Shown in pieces: positions 53,724-62,642 of a DNA stretch of 64,000 nucleotides (the first letter of the stretch is position 1; each line of letters starts with the position of its first letter). The stretch lies in assembly GCF_003951285.1 (NCBI RefSeq), contig NZ_RXFQ01000003.1, forward strand, positions 62,001 through 126,000, read 5' to 3'. The notes under the pieces are model-generated. The model worked only from the letters and a program-made list of their open reading frames with translations. It was not told the DNA's origin and ran no database searches. The position numbers and the translations under genes are program-made. This stretch comes from Variovorax beijingensis. Lineage in GTDB: Bacteria; Pseudomonadota; Gammaproteobacteria; Burkholderiales; Burkholderiaceae_C.

Positions 53724-54623
53724 ATGACATCCTTCGCCAATCGCCGCACCTTCCTGCTCGCCGCCTCCGCCTTGCCGTTGGCCAGCGCCTGTACCGCATG
53801 GTCCGCCAAGGGGCCGCAGGCCGCCACGTTTTCGAAGGCCGAGGCGCAGCTCGCGGCCCTCGAACGCTCCGTGGGCGGGCGGCTCGGCCTGGTGGCCTTC
53901 GACACCGCCACCGGCGCGCGCGTGCAGCACCGTGCCACCGAGCGCTTTCCGATGTGCAGCACCTTCAAGATGATGGCGTCCGCCGCCATCCTCGCGCGCA
54001 GCAGCCGCGAGCCCGGCCTGCTGGAGCGGCGCGTGAGCTACGCGAGGAGCGACATTCTTCCCAACTCGCCCATCACCGAGAAGCACCTGGGGCAGGGCAT
54101 GACGGTTTCCGCGCTGTGCGCCGCCACCATCCAGTACAGCGACAACGCCGCGGCCAACCTGCTGATGAAGATCCTCGGCGGCCCGTCCGCCGTGACCGAA
54201 TTCGCGCGCTCCATCGGCGACCCGGTCTTCAGGCTCGACCGCTGGGAGACCGAGCTCAACAGCGCCATTCCGGGCGATCCGCGCGACACCACGTCGCCCG
54301 AGGCCATGGCCGCGAGCCTGCAGCGGCTGGTGCTGGGCGACGGGCTCGGTGCGGCGCAGCGCAGCCAGCTCGAGGCCTGGCTCCTGGGCAACACCACCGG
54401 CGCCACGCGCATCCGCGCGGGCGTGCCGGCCGACTGGAAGGTGGGCGACAAGACCGGCGCCGGCTCCTACGGCACGGTGAACGACATCGCCGTGCTGTGG
54501 CCGCCGGCCGGCGCCCCGCTGGTGATGGCGGTCTACCTGACCTTTCCCACGCCCGATGCGCAGGGCCGCAACGACGTCATCGCGTCGGCGGCGCGCATCG
54601 CGGCGGATGCGCTGCGGGGCTGA
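53724..54623 (+). CDS. bla: class A beta-lactamase
   Basis: A 299-residue serine beta-lactamase. The N-terminus (ANRRTFLLAASALPLASAC) has a twin-arginine-like start and a lipobox-like LASA-Cys, so export as a lipoprotein is possible. All class A motifs are present: Ser79-Thr-Phe-Lys82, Ser139-Asp-Asn141, Glu175 in ETELN and Lys243-Thr-Gly245. The Cys before the active Ser (Ambler 69) is present, but the position after KTG that forms the carbapenemase disulfide is not Cys. There is no ampR-type LysR gene beside it; the divergent gene is an ArsR regulator. Confidence 0.93.
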   Translation: MTSFANRRTFLLAASALPLASACTAWSAKGPQAATFSKAEAQLAALERSVGGRLGLVAFDTATGARVQHRATERFPMCSTFKMMASAAILARSSREPGLLERRVSYARSDILPNSPITEKHLGQGMTVSALCAATIQYSDNAAANLLMKILGGPSAVTEFARSIGDPVFRLDRWETELNSAIPGDPRDTTSPEAMAASLQRLVLGDGLGAAQRSQLEAWLLGNTTGATRIRAGVPADWKVGDKTGAGSYGTVNDIAVLWPPAGAPLVMAVYLTFPTPDAQGRNDVIASAARIAADALRG

Positions 54624-54644
54624 ACCGGCCCGCGTTCGCCTGGC

Positions 54645-55946
54645 TCACTCCTCGCTCGTCCACTCCACCTGCGCGCCCAGGCTGCGCAGGTTCTCGGCGA
54701 AGCGCGGGTGGGCCCGGCGGATCGGCGCGGCGTTGCGGATTTCGGAGCGGCCTTCGATGCTTGCCGCCACCATGAAGAGCGCAATCGCCACGCGGATGAT
54801 GTAGGGGCTCTCGACCACGGCCGGCGTCAGCGGGCTGCCGCCGAAGCTGATGAGCCGGTGCGGGTCCGACGAGAAGACGTGGGCGCCGAACTTCGACAGT
54901 TCGCCGGTCCATCCCAGCGCGCCGTCGTAGACCTTGTTCCAGAACATCGCATTGCCCTGGGCACGCACGCCCAGCGCAATGAAGATCGGAAGCAGGTCGA
55001 CCGGAAAGTACGGCCACGGCGCCGCTTCCACCTTGGTGAGCACGTTGCTGGTGAAAGGCGTCTGCACCTTGAGCGGGCCGTTGCTGATGGCGCGCGACCA
55101 GCCGTCTGCGTGCGTGACCGTCACGCCGAACTTTGCGAAGGTGCGGTCGATCAGCGGAAAGTTCTCGGGCGCGCTGTTGCGCACGACCACGTCGCCGCCC
55201 GTGATGGCGCCCAGCGCAAGGAAGGTGGTGATCTCGTGGAAGTCCTCGTCGAAGCGGAATTCCCCGCCGCCCAGTGCGCCGCCGCCGTGCACCGTGAGCC
55301 GCGAGGTGCCGATGCCCTCGATGCGCACGCCAAGCATCGCCATGAAGCGGCAGAACTCCTGCACGTGCGGCTCGGAGGCGGCATTGGTGAGCGTGGAGCT
55401 GCCGTTGGCCGCCGCCGCGCACAGCACGAAGTTTTCGGTGGTGGTGACGGAGGCGTAGTCGAGCCAATGCTGCGCGGGCACGAGCGGCCCGGCGCAGCGC
55501 ACCAGCAGCGAGCCGCTGGCGCGTTCGACCTCGCCGCCGAAACGCCGGAACACATCGACGTGCGGATCGATCTCGCGCACGCCCAGCGTGCAGCCCTTGA
55601 CGTTGTCTTCGAGCCGCGCAATGCCGAAGCGCGCGAGCAGCGGCGGCACCAGCATGATCGAGGAGCGCATTTCCTCGGGCAGCCGGTCGCGTGCGGCATC
55701 GAACGCCGTGTCGCGGTGGTGCAGCTCCAGCGTGCCGGTGGCGTGGTCCATGCGCGCCTCGCTGCCCAGGCTGCGGAAGATGTCGAGGATCTTGCGCACG
55801 TCGGTGATGTCGGGCACGCCGTGCAGGCGCAGCGGCTCGCGCGTGAGCAGCGTGGCGCACAGCACGGGCAGCACGGCATTCTTGTTGGCGGAAGGCGCGA
55901 TGCGGCCACGAAGCGGCGTGCCGCCGTGCACGATGAGGCTGGACAT
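54645..55946 (-). CDS. MurA-like UDP-GlcNAc 1-carboxyvinyltransferase (probable paralogue)
   Basis: A 433-residue EPSP-synthase-fold enzyme of the MurA family. Lys22-Asn23 (PSANKNAVLPVL), the catalytic Cys119 and Arg124 (NVKGCTLGVREIDPH), and the late Arg pair in APIRRAHPRFAENLRSLGAQ are all kept. MurA adds enolpyruvate to UDP-GlcNAc in peptidoglycan synthesis and is the fosfomycin target. The sequence diverges from housekeeping MurA (GCTIGARPVDLH region) and lies away from any mur/hisG cluster, next to a DNA-binding protein. I read it as a second, regulated or specialised MurA. It follows the HTH gene by 17 bases. Confidence 0.82.
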   Translation of the reverse strand: MSSLIVHGGTPLRGRIAPSANKNAVLPVLCATLLTREPLRLHGVPDITDVRKILDIFRSLGSEARMDHATGTLELHHRDTAFDAARDRLPEEMRSSIMLVPPLLARFGIARLEDNVKGCTLGVREIDPHVDVFRRFGGEVERASGSLLVRCAGPLVPAQHWLDYASVTTTENFVLCAAAANGSSTLTNAASEPHVQEFCRFMAMLGVRIEGIGTSRLTVHGGGALGGGEFRFDEDFHEITTFLALGAITGGDVVVRNSAPENFPLIDRTFAKFGVTVTHADGWSRAISNGPLKVQTPFTSNVLTKVEAAPWPYFPVDLLPIFIALGVRAQGNAMFWNKVYDGALGWTGELSKFGAHVFSSDPHRLISFGGSPLTPAVVESPYIIRVAIALFMVAASIEGRSEIRNAAPIRRAHPRFAENLRSLGAQVEWTSEE

Positions 55947-55963
55947 GGAAGAGCGCGGCCGCT

Positions 55964-56401
55964 TTATCCGTTCAGCTGCTCGGCCACTTCGCGCCGGCCG
56001 AGGCCCCGCACGGCGGCCAGTCCTTCGAGCTGGGCCTTGCGCGGCCTGGCCTTGCCTTGCTCCCACTTGTAGATGGTCTGGCCGGTCACGCCCACCAGCT
56101 TGCCGTAGGCGGCCGCCGAGAGGCCGAGCTTGCCGCGGTGCGCGGCCAGCCGGCTCGCGCTGAATCGCCGGTGCGGGCCCGACTCGGCGGCTTCGTCGGC
56201 ATCGCCCGCGGGAGCAGCGCGCGCCACGGTCTTGGTGGCGCGGCGCAATTCCTTCTCCAGCTTTTCGACCTGCCGGCGCAATGCGGCGATCGAGGCACGG
56301 TGGAGCGTGGAGGCTTTTCTGAGCGTTTCGATCTCCGCGCGAACTTCCTTGCGGGCGACACGGGAAATCTCGGATTTCAGGATGGAGGCGATATTTGGCA
56401 T
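55964..56401 (-). CDS. coiled-coil plus XRE helix-turn-helix regulator
   Basis: A 145-residue protein. The N-terminal half is a basic coiled coil (residues ~5-65, ARKEVRAEIETLRKASTLHR, LRRQVEKLEKELRRATKTV); the C-terminal half has an XRE-type helix-turn-helix (~90-140, LSAAAYGKLVGVTGQTIYKW, then EQGKARPRKAQLEGLAAVRG). I use ATG at 56401; an in-frame ATG at 56419 would add six residues. It is followed 17 bases later by the MurA-like gene, so both are one transcript. It may regulate that operon or bind DNA broadly. The target is unknown. Confidence 0.85.
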   Translation of the reverse strand: MPNIASILKSEISRVARKEVRAEIETLRKASTLHRASIAALRRQVEKLEKELRRATKTVARAAPAGDADEAAESGPHRRFSASRLAAHRGKLGLSAAAYGKLVGVTGQTIYKWEQGKARPRKAQLEGLAAVRGLGRREVAEQLNG

Positions 56402-56491
56402 GGGGCGCATTGTGCACATCTCACGACGCGAAACCCCGCGAGAGGTGGTAACAGGCGCTTACGGCAGGGGCTGCTCGCCCGCGGCTGCGCA

Positions 56492-57112
56492 TCAGAGCAC
56501 GAACCAGCCGACGGCCACGAAGTGGCTCGCGGTGCCCGCGAGCACGAACAGGTGCCAGGTGCCGTGCGCATGCCGGAAGCCCCGCCGGTTGCGATAGAAC
56601 ACCGTGCCCACGGTGTAGAGCACGCCGCCGGCCAGCAGCCACGCAAGTCCGCCGCTGTCGAGCCGCGCGGCCAGCGGCACCGCCGCCAGCACGCCGAGCC
56701 AGCCCATGGCGATGTAGAGCGCCAGCGGCGGCTTCGAGGCCTCGCTGCTGGCCTGCAGCAGCTCGCGCCCGATGCCGAAGAAGGCCGAGCCCCACACGGC
56801 GGCCATCAGCAGCCAGCCCCAGAGCCCGTGCAGCGTGACCAGCGCGAACGGCGTGTAGGTGCCCGCGATCAGCAAGTAGATGGCGCAGTGGTCCACGCGC
56901 TCCCAGAAGCGCTTGCGCCGTCCGCGCGTGCTGTGGAACAGGGTGGAGGCCGCATACAGCAACACCGCCGAGAGCGAGAACACCAGCGCACCGGCAATCC
57001 GCGCGGCGTCGCCGGTGGGCAAGGTCTTGGCAAGCAGCAGCGCTGTGGCCGCGAGTGCGAGCACCAGGCCCAGCAGATGGCTGTATCCGTTGAGCCGTTC
57101 GCCGGGGTACAT
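56492..57112 (-). CDS. hemolysin III family membrane protein (PAQR superfamily)
   Basis: A 206-residue protein with seven hydrophobic segments, starting MYPGERLNGYSHLLGLVLAL. The PAQR motifs are visible: Ser/His in YAASTLFHSTRGRRKRFWER, Asp-His in VDHCAIYLLIAGTYTPF, and His residues in FRHAHGTWHLFVLAGTASHF. These His and Asp residues form a buried zinc site in the family, which suggests a hydrolase function; a hemolytic role is not established. The gene stands alone between an HTH gene and a LysR gene. Confidence 0.92.
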   Translation of the reverse strand: MYPGERLNGYSHLLGLVLALAATALLLAKTLPTGDAARIAGALVFSLSAVLLYAASTLFHSTRGRRKRFWERVDHCAIYLLIAGTYTPFALVTLHGLWGWLLMAAVWGSAFFGIGRELLQASSEASKPPLALYIAMGWLGVLAAVPLAARLDSGGLAWLLAGGVLYTVGTVFYRNRRGFRHAHGTWHLFVLAGTASHFVAVGWFVL

Positions 57113-57206
57113 CGCGTGGGGTGGGGTGCAGTCTGGGTGGATGGCGGCAAGGGCCTGCGGATGCTAGGTGCGCCCCGTGACTGCGCGGTGACCACCTCGT
57201 CGGTGC

Positions 57207-58118
57207 CTATGCGGCCGCACTGCCGAAGCGCTCCGCATAGAGCTGCGCGATCCAGTCGATGAACACCCGCACGCGCGGCGAGAGCTGGCGGTGGTGCGGG
57301 TACAGCACCGAATAGACCATCGGCGGGCAGGGCGTGTGCGGGAGGATCTCGACCAGCGAGCCCTCGCGCAACTGGTTTTCCACGTTGAAGCGCGGCACCT
57401 GGATGATGCCGCAGCCCTGTTCGGCGCAGCTCTTGTAGATATCGGCGTTGTTGACGCTGATCCAGTCCTTCAGCATGAAGGTCTCGAGCTTGCCGTCCAC
57501 CATGAACTCGTACGGGAACACCTCGGGCCGCGAGGCCGAGAAGAAATTGACCGCCAGGTGCCGGGTGAGGTCGGACGGCCGCGTGGGCGTGCCGTACGCG
57601 GCCAGGTAGCCCGGGCTCGCGCAGGTCACTTGCGGCAGCAGTGCCAGGCGGCGCGTGACCAGCGACGAATCCTTGGGCTCGCCCGCGCGCACCACGCAAT
57701 CGACGCCTTCGCGCACCAGGTCCACCAGCCGGTCGCCGCTGCCCATGGCCAGTTCGATGTGCGGATAGCGCTCATGGAACTCCTGGATGCGCGGCAGCAC
57801 GATCGCCTGCGCGGGCGCGCCGTGGATGTCGATGCGCAGGCGCCCGCGCGGGTTGATCGCGAGCTCCGCCAGCGAAGACTCGGCCTCCTCGAGCTCGCGC
57901 AGCAGATGGCGGCAGCGCTCGTAGAAGGCCTGGCCGTCGACGGTTGTGCGCACCTGGCGCGTCGTGCGCTCCAGCAGCCGCACATGCAGCCTGGCCTCCA
58001 GCTCCTTGATGGCATGCGTGGCCGTGGCACGCGGAATGTCGAGTGCGGCCGCGGCCTGGGTGAAGCTGCCCAGGTCGACGATGCGGGTGAACAGCTGCAT
58101 GGCGTCGAAGCGGTCCAT
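57207..58118 (-). CDS. LysR family regulator, probable control of the paoABC region
   Basis: A 303-residue LysR protein of the DmlR/CrgA branch: MDRFDAMQLFTRIVDLGSFT, helix-turn-helix AAAALDIPRATATHAIKELE, LERTTRQVRTTVDGQAFYER and a normal effector domain. ATG at 58118 is chosen as family start. It is divergent from doxX-paoABC with a 141-base gap, so it is the likely regulator of the aldehyde oxidoreductase operon. The gap is AT-rich near 58140-58190, where a promoter would fit. Confidence 0.88.
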   Translation of the reverse strand: MDRFDAMQLFTRIVDLGSFTQAAAALDIPRATATHAIKELEARLHVRLLERTTRQVRTTVDGQAFYERCRHLLRELEEAESSLAELAINPRGRLRIDIHGAPAQAIVLPRIQEFHERYPHIELAMGSGDRLVDLVREGVDCVVRAGEPKDSSLVTRRLALLPQVTCASPGYLAAYGTPTRPSDLTRHLAVNFFSASRPEVFPYEFMVDGKLETFMLKDWISVNNADIYKSCAEQGCGIIQVPRFNVENQLREGSLVEILPHTPCPPMVYSVLYPHHRQLSPRVRVFIDWIAQLYAERFGSAAA

Positions 58119-58259
58119 GGTTCTTCTTGATTGTTGAGTCTCATTGAATTGTATTGGCGAGATTCGTGTATTTATTCGTACAGGAAGAACAGAGAGACTT
58201 TCTCCCGCGCCATCTTCGAGGCGCTTCCCCGCAACCCCTTCGACCCAGGAGCGCTCTCC

Positions 58260-58715
58260 ATGCAACTGATCTTTCCACGGCTGCGCAGCCTCTATGACCG
58301 GCTGGAGCCGTTGAGCTATGCGCTGCTGCGCATCGCGTTCGGCCTGATGCTCATGACCCACGGCATCCCCAAGCTGCTGGGCCGCAGCCACGGCAGCATG
58401 GCCGATCCGATGGCCGGCTCGGTCAACCTGATCGCCAACGTGCTGCACCTGCCCTTCGCACCGCTGATCGGCTGGTTCATCGCGCTGCTCGAAGGCGTCG
58501 GCGGGCTGATGCTGGCACTGGGTTTCCTGACACGCATCGTCGCGCCGATGGTGGTGGTGCAGATGCTGGTCATCAGCTACCTGCTGGCACCCACCTTCCC
58601 CTGGATCGACCGCGGCTACGAATACCCGCTGATGCTGGTCTTCGTCGCGCTCGGCATCGCGGCGCGCGGCAGCGGCCCTGTGTCGGTCGATGCACGCCTC
58701 GGCCGCGAATTCTGA
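58260..58715 (+). CDS. DoxX family membrane protein
   Basis: A 151-residue protein with four hydrophobic segments. It has the DoxX pattern LRIAFGLMLMTHGIPKL near helix 1, IGWFIALLEGVGGLMLALGF around helix 2-3 and a final segment YPLMLVFVALGIAARGSGPV. The family is linked to quinone or thiosulfate metabolism in some cases, but most members have no known function. It is the first gene of the LysR-divergent operon and is followed by paoA after 24 bases. A possible redox link to PaoABC is inference. Confidence 0.87.
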   Translation: MQLIFPRLRSLYDRLEPLSYALLRIAFGLMLMTHGIPKLLGRSHGSMADPMAGSVNLIANVLHLPFAPLIGWFIALLEGVGGLMLALGFLTRIVAPMVVVQMLVISYLLAPTFPWIDRGYEYPLMLVFVALGIAARGSGPVSVDARLGREF

Positions 58716-58739
58716 AGAGGCAGGAAAAAGGAAAGCCCC

Positions 58740-59402
58740 ATGAGCCATCCCTCCCTGCAGAACGCAACAGGCCCGTTGCCTGCCGTCAACCGCCGCATGT
58801 TCATGATGACCACGGCAGCCGGCGCGGGCGCCGCGGCTTCGGCCGGCGCCAGTGCGGCCGCGGAAGCCGGCAGCGCGGCACCCGGCCCCGGCACGGGCGC
58901 CCGGGAGACCCGCGTCACCATCAACGGCAGGCCCCATGAACTGAAGCTGGAGCCGCGCGCCTCGCTGCTCGACGTGCTGCGCGAACAGATAGGCCTGACC
59001 GGCGCCAAGAAGGGCTGCGACCACGGCCAGTGCGGTGCCTGCACGGTGCACGTGGACGGCCGCCGCGTGGCCTCGTGCCTCACGCTGGCCGTGAAGACCG
59101 ACGGCTGCGCCGTGACCACCATCGAGGGCATCGAGTCGCCCGAAGGCCTGCTGCATCCGATGCAGCAGGCCTTTGTCGACCATGACGCGCTGCAGTGCGG
59201 CTATTGCACGCCCGGCCAGATCATGGCGGCCATTGCCTGCGTGCGCGAAGGCCATGCCACCAGCGACGCGCAGATCCGCGAATACATGAGCGGCAACATC
59301 TGCCGATGCGGCGCGTACGCTGGCATCCTCGAAGCGATCCGCGAGGCCGCGCCGCATGTGCGCCGCATGGACAGCCGCATGGAGGGCAGCCGCCATGCAT
59401 GA
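58740..59402 (+). CDS. paoA: aldehyde oxidoreductase, 2Fe-2S subunit PaoA
   Basis: A 220-residue protein. The N-terminus has a twin-arginine signal (VNRRMFMMTTAAGAGAAAS), so the complex is exported through Tat to the periplasm. The mature part has a plant-type 2Fe-2S site (KKGCDHGQCGACTVHVDG, later SCLTL) and a second four-Cys helical site (LQCGYCTPGQIMAA, NICRCGAYAG). It passes electrons between the molybdenum site and FAD. The stop overlaps the paoB start by 8 bases. Length is close to E. coli PaoA (229 residues). Confidence 0.93.
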   Translation: MSHPSLQNATGPLPAVNRRMFMMTTAAGAGAAASAGASAAAEAGSAAPGPGTGARETRVTINGRPHELKLEPRASLLDVLREQIGLTGAKKGCDHGQCGACTVHVDGRRVASCLTLAVKTDGCAVTTIEGIESPEGLLHPMQQAFVDHDALQCGYCTPGQIMAAIACVREGHATSDAQIREYMSGNICRCGAYAGILEAIREAAPHVRRMDSRMEGSRHA

Positions 59403-60390
59403 CTTCGCCTACCTGCGTCCGCGCAGCACCGGCGAAGCCGTGCAGCTGCTCGCACGGAACCAGCCCGGCGCGCGCTACTTCGCGGGCGGCACCACGCTGT
59501 TCGACCTGATGAAGCTCGGCGTGGAAGCGCCGGCTACGGTGATCGACATCACCCGCATCGAAGGCCTGCGCGACGTCGACACCGCGAGCCGCGGCGAGCT
59601 GCGCATCGGCGCGCTCGCGGCCATGAGCGACGTGGCGGACAACGCCGTGGTGCAGCGCGAATTTCCGGCCCTGTCGGAGTCGCTCTGGAAGGCCGCCTCG
59701 CAGCAGCTGCGCAACATGGCAACGGTGGGCGGCAACCTGCTGCAGCGCACGCGCTGCGCCTACTTTCGCGGCGGACCCGAATTCGCCTGCAACAAGCGCG
59801 TACCTGGCAGTGGCTGCTCGGCGGTGGGCGGCCAGAACCGCGGCCATGCGGTGCTTGGCGGCAGCGACGCCTGCGTGGCCGTCTATCCCGGCGACTGGGC
59901 CGTTGCGCTGGTGGCCTTCGATGCGCTGGTCGATACCGTCAGCCCGCGCGGCGAACGCACGCTGCCGGTGCGCGAACTGCACCGCGCGCCGGGCGCCACG
60001 CCGCACCTGGAAACGGTGCTCGCGGCCGACGAGCTGATCGTGCGCATCCGCGTGCCGCGCCGGTCGATCGGGCGGGGCTCCACGTACCACAAGATCCGCG
60101 ACCGCGAGTCCTACGCCTTTGCGCTCGCCTCGGCGGCTGTGGCCCTGGAGCTCAGGAGCAACCGCGTGGCCGATGCGCGCATCGCGCTCGGCGGCGTGGC
60201 AACGCATCCGTGGCGCGCGGCAGAGGCCGAGCGCAGCCTGGTCGGCCAGCCGTTCACGCGCGCGGCCGCGCGGCGCGCCGCCGAGCTTGCCTTCGAGGGC
60301 GCGAAGCCGCTCGAGCACAACGCGTTCAAGGTGGCGCTCGGCATCGAAACGGTGACCGATGCGCTGATGCTGGCCAGGGAAAGGAGCTGA
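59395..60390 (+). CDS. paoB: aldehyde oxidoreductase, FAD and 4Fe-4S subunit PaoB
   Basis: A 331-residue FAD-binding subunit: MHDFAYLRPRSTGEAVQLLA, the FAD loop ARYFAGGTTLFDLMKLGVEA and LRNMATVGGNLLQRTRCAYF. Unlike typical xanthine dehydrogenase FAD subunits it has the extra Cys-rich insert (TRCAYFRGGPEFACNKRVPG, SGCSAVGG) that binds a 4Fe-4S cluster in PaoB. This confirms the PaoABC type. The cytochrome or other acceptor used in the periplasm is unknown. Confidence 0.93.
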   Translation: MHDFAYLRPRSTGEAVQLLARNQPGARYFAGGTTLFDLMKLGVEAPATVIDITRIEGLRDVDTASRGELRIGALAAMSDVADNAVVQREFPALSESLWKAASQQLRNMATVGGNLLQRTRCAYFRGGPEFACNKRVPGSGCSAVGGQNRGHAVLGGSDACVAVYPGDWAVALVAFDALVDTVSPRGERTLPVRELHRAPGATPHLETVLAADELIVRIRVPRRSIGRGSTYHKIRDRESYAFALASAAVALELRSNRVADARIALGGVATHPWRAAEAERSLVGQPFTRAAARRAAELAFEGAKPLEHNAFKVALGIETVTDALMLARERS

Positions 60391-60392
60391 AG

Positions 60393-62633
60393 ATGGCAAC
60401 GAGCCTCAAGACAGTGATGGCGAAGCGCACGCCTCGCGCGGGTGCCGAGCGCGTCGACGCGCGCGACAAGGTGCGCGGTGCCACGCGCTATGCGGCGGAC
60501 GATGCGCGCGCGGGGCTGCTGCATGCCGCGCTGGTGCCGTCGCGCATTGCGCGCGGCAGCGTCACCGCCATCGACACCGCGGCGGCGCAGCGCGTGCGCG
60601 GCGTTCGCACGGTGTTCACGCACCAGAACATCGGCAGCTTCGACACCGGCGGCTTCCTGATGGGCGGCGGCTTCGGCTTCCAGAGCTTTCATCCGCTGCG
60701 CTCGCCGCAGATTGCCTACCGCGGACAGACCGTGGCCATGGTGGTCGCCGACACGCCCGAGGCAGCGCGCGAGGCCGCGGCGCTGGTGGCTGTGACCTGC
60801 GCCGCCATTCCTTTCGTGGCGACCATCGATGCGCCCGAAGCCCAGCCGCAGGCGCAATCGGCATTGCTGCCGCAGCCCATGTTCGCCGACCGGCGCGCGG
60901 GCGATGCCGAGGCCGCGCTCCAGGGCGCGGCCTTCACGGTGGATGCGGCGTACGAGCTGCCGGTGCAGCACCAGAACCCGATGGAGATCATCGCGACCGT
61001 GGCCGAGTGGAGCGCCGACGGCGTGCTCACCATCCATGAGCCGACCCAGAATGCCGAAAGCGTGCGCCATGGCCTGGCGAAGCAGCTCGGCATCGAACCC
61101 GCCAGGGTCCGCGTGCTGTCGCCCACGGTGGGTGGCGGTTTCGGCCAGAAGAATTCGCTGCAGTCGCACACCGCGCTGGTGGCGATTGCGGCGCGCGCGC
61201 TGGGCCGGCCGGTCAAGCTCGTGCTGTCGCGCAGCCAGCTGTTCCACAACGCGAGCTTCAGACCGGCGAGCCGCCACCGTGTGCGGCTGGGCGCCGACCG
61301 CGGCGGCAAGCTGGTCGCCGCCATCCACGAGATCGACCAGCAGACCTCGCGCCACGACCTGTTTCCTTCGAACGGCACCGAGATCACTGCGCGGCTCTAC
61401 GGCATCGGCAATTTCCTCGGCCGAGAGCGGCTCGTGCGCACCGACGTGCAGACGCCCGGCTACATGCGCGCGCCGTTCGAGCATCCGGCCGCCTTCGCAT
61501 TCGAAAGCGCGGTGGACGAGATGGCCTACGCGCTCGGCCGCGATCCGGTCGCGTTCCGCCTGGCGAACGACACGGCCGTCGACCCGATCAGCGGCAAGCC
61601 CTTTTCGTCGCGCCACCTGGCCGAGTGCCTTGCCAAGGGAAGCAGTGCCTTCGGCTGGGCGCGCCGCACGATGGTGCCGCGCTCGATGCGCGCGCCCGAC
61701 GGCAGCCTCATCGGATGGGGCGTGGCGGCCGGTGCCTACAAGGCGGCCATTGCCCCGGCCATTGCCAAGGTGCGGCTCGACGCGAACGGCACGGTGCGGG
61801 TGGCGGTCGGCGGCCACGAGATGGGGCAGGGCATCCGCACCGCCATTGCCTTGACGGTGGCGCGCGTGCTCGGCGCGCCTGTGGCCGCGGTGGAGATCCT
61901 GGTCGGCGACACCACCGCCGCGCCGCAGCACCTGACCGCCGGCTCCTGGGGCACGGCCACCGCGTTGCCGCCGGTGAAGGAAGCCGCGCAGCGGCTCATG
62001 GACGACCTGCGGCAGAACGCCGGTGCGCAAGCTGGGGCGAACGGGGCCACGGCCGTCGCGCTGCTGCGGGCTTCCGGCCGTCCCTTTGCCGAGGCCGAGA
62101 GCCGGATGCGCGCGCCGGGCCAGCCCGAGCAGGTCTTCGGCCGGCTCACCGGCGGCCTGCCCGCCGCGGCGGGGCCGGTGTATCCCGACTTCGTCGCCTT
62201 CAGCTTCATTGCGCACTTCGTCGAGGTGCGCATCGAACCCACCACGCGGCGCATCCGCGTGCCGCGCGTGCTCAGCGTGGCCGACTGCGGCACGGTGGCC
62301 AGCCTGCGCACCGCGCGCAGCCAGGTCGAAGGCGGCGTGGTGTGGGGCATTGGCGCCGCCTTGCGCGAGGCGAGCGAGGTGGATGCGCGCTACGGCGGCT
62401 TTCTCAACGCGGACCTTGCGGAATACGTGCTGCCCGTGGCGGCGGACATCGGCCGCATCGATGTCGACTTTGTCGGCAAGCCCGATACGCGGCTCAACGC
62501 CATGGGCGTGAAAGGCCTGGGCGAAGTGGCCATGGTCGGCGTGGCGCCCGCCATCGTGAATGCGGTGTTCCATGCCACCGGCAAGCGCCTGCGCCGGCTG
62601 CCGCTGCGGCTGGAGGACCTGCTCGAAAGCTAG
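60393..62633 (+). CDS. paoC: aldehyde oxidoreductase, molybdenum cofactor subunit PaoC
   Basis: A 746-residue molybdopterin subunit of the xanthine oxidase family. It includes the substrate-domain start AERVDARDKVRGATRYAADD, cofactor loops TVGGGFGQKNSLQSHTA, VGGHEMGQGIRTAIALTV and GSWGTATALPPVKEA, and the catalytic glutamate in GVKGLGEVAMVGVAPAI. It oxidises aromatic or aliphatic aldehydes to acids with a cytosine-dinucleotide cofactor. ATG at 60393 follows AAGGAG. No chaperone of the PaoD/XdhC type is in the window downstream. Confidence 0.93.
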   Translation: MATSLKTVMAKRTPRAGAERVDARDKVRGATRYAADDARAGLLHAALVPSRIARGSVTAIDTAAAQRVRGVRTVFTHQNIGSFDTGGFLMGGGFGFQSFHPLRSPQIAYRGQTVAMVVADTPEAAREAAALVAVTCAAIPFVATIDAPEAQPQAQSALLPQPMFADRRAGDAEAALQGAAFTVDAAYELPVQHQNPMEIIATVAEWSADGVLTIHEPTQNAESVRHGLAKQLGIEPARVRVLSPTVGGGFGQKNSLQSHTALVAIAARALGRPVKLVLSRSQLFHNASFRPASRHRVRLGADRGGKLVAAIHEIDQQTSRHDLFPSNGTEITARLYGIGNFLGRERLVRTDVQTPGYMRAPFEHPAAFAFESAVDEMAYALGRDPVAFRLANDTAVDPISGKPFSSRHLAECLAKGSSAFGWARRTMVPRSMRAPDGSLIGWGVAAGAYKAAIAPAIAKVRLDANGTVRVAVGGHEMGQGIRTAIALTVARVLGAPVAAVEILVGDTTAAPQHLTAGSWGTATALPPVKEAAQRLMDDLRQNAGAQAGANGATAVALLRASGRPFAEAESRMRAPGQPEQVFGRLTGGLPAAAGPVYPDFVAFSFIAHFVEVRIEPTTRRIRVPRVLSVADCGTVASLRTARSQVEGGVVWGIGAALREASEVDARYGGFLNADLAEYVLPVAADIGRIDVDFVGKPDTRLNAMGVKGLGEVAMVGVAPAIVNAVFHATGKRLRRLPLRLEDLLES

Positions 62634-62642
62634 GGCCGGAGG

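Noticed and set aside
53724-54623. Class A carbapenemase
   Set aside because: The Cys at Ambler 69 is present, but the partner Cys at 238 is not; the residues after KTG are Ala-Gly-Ser.
54645-56417. Single 590-residue protein joining the HTH region and MurA
   Set aside because: The HTH protein is encoded in another frame with its own stop at 55964; the MurA start at 55946 matches the family.
60111-62573. An 820-codon minus-strand frame opposite paoC
   Set aside because: Shadow of paoC; no recognisable motif and conflicting with three well-supported genes.
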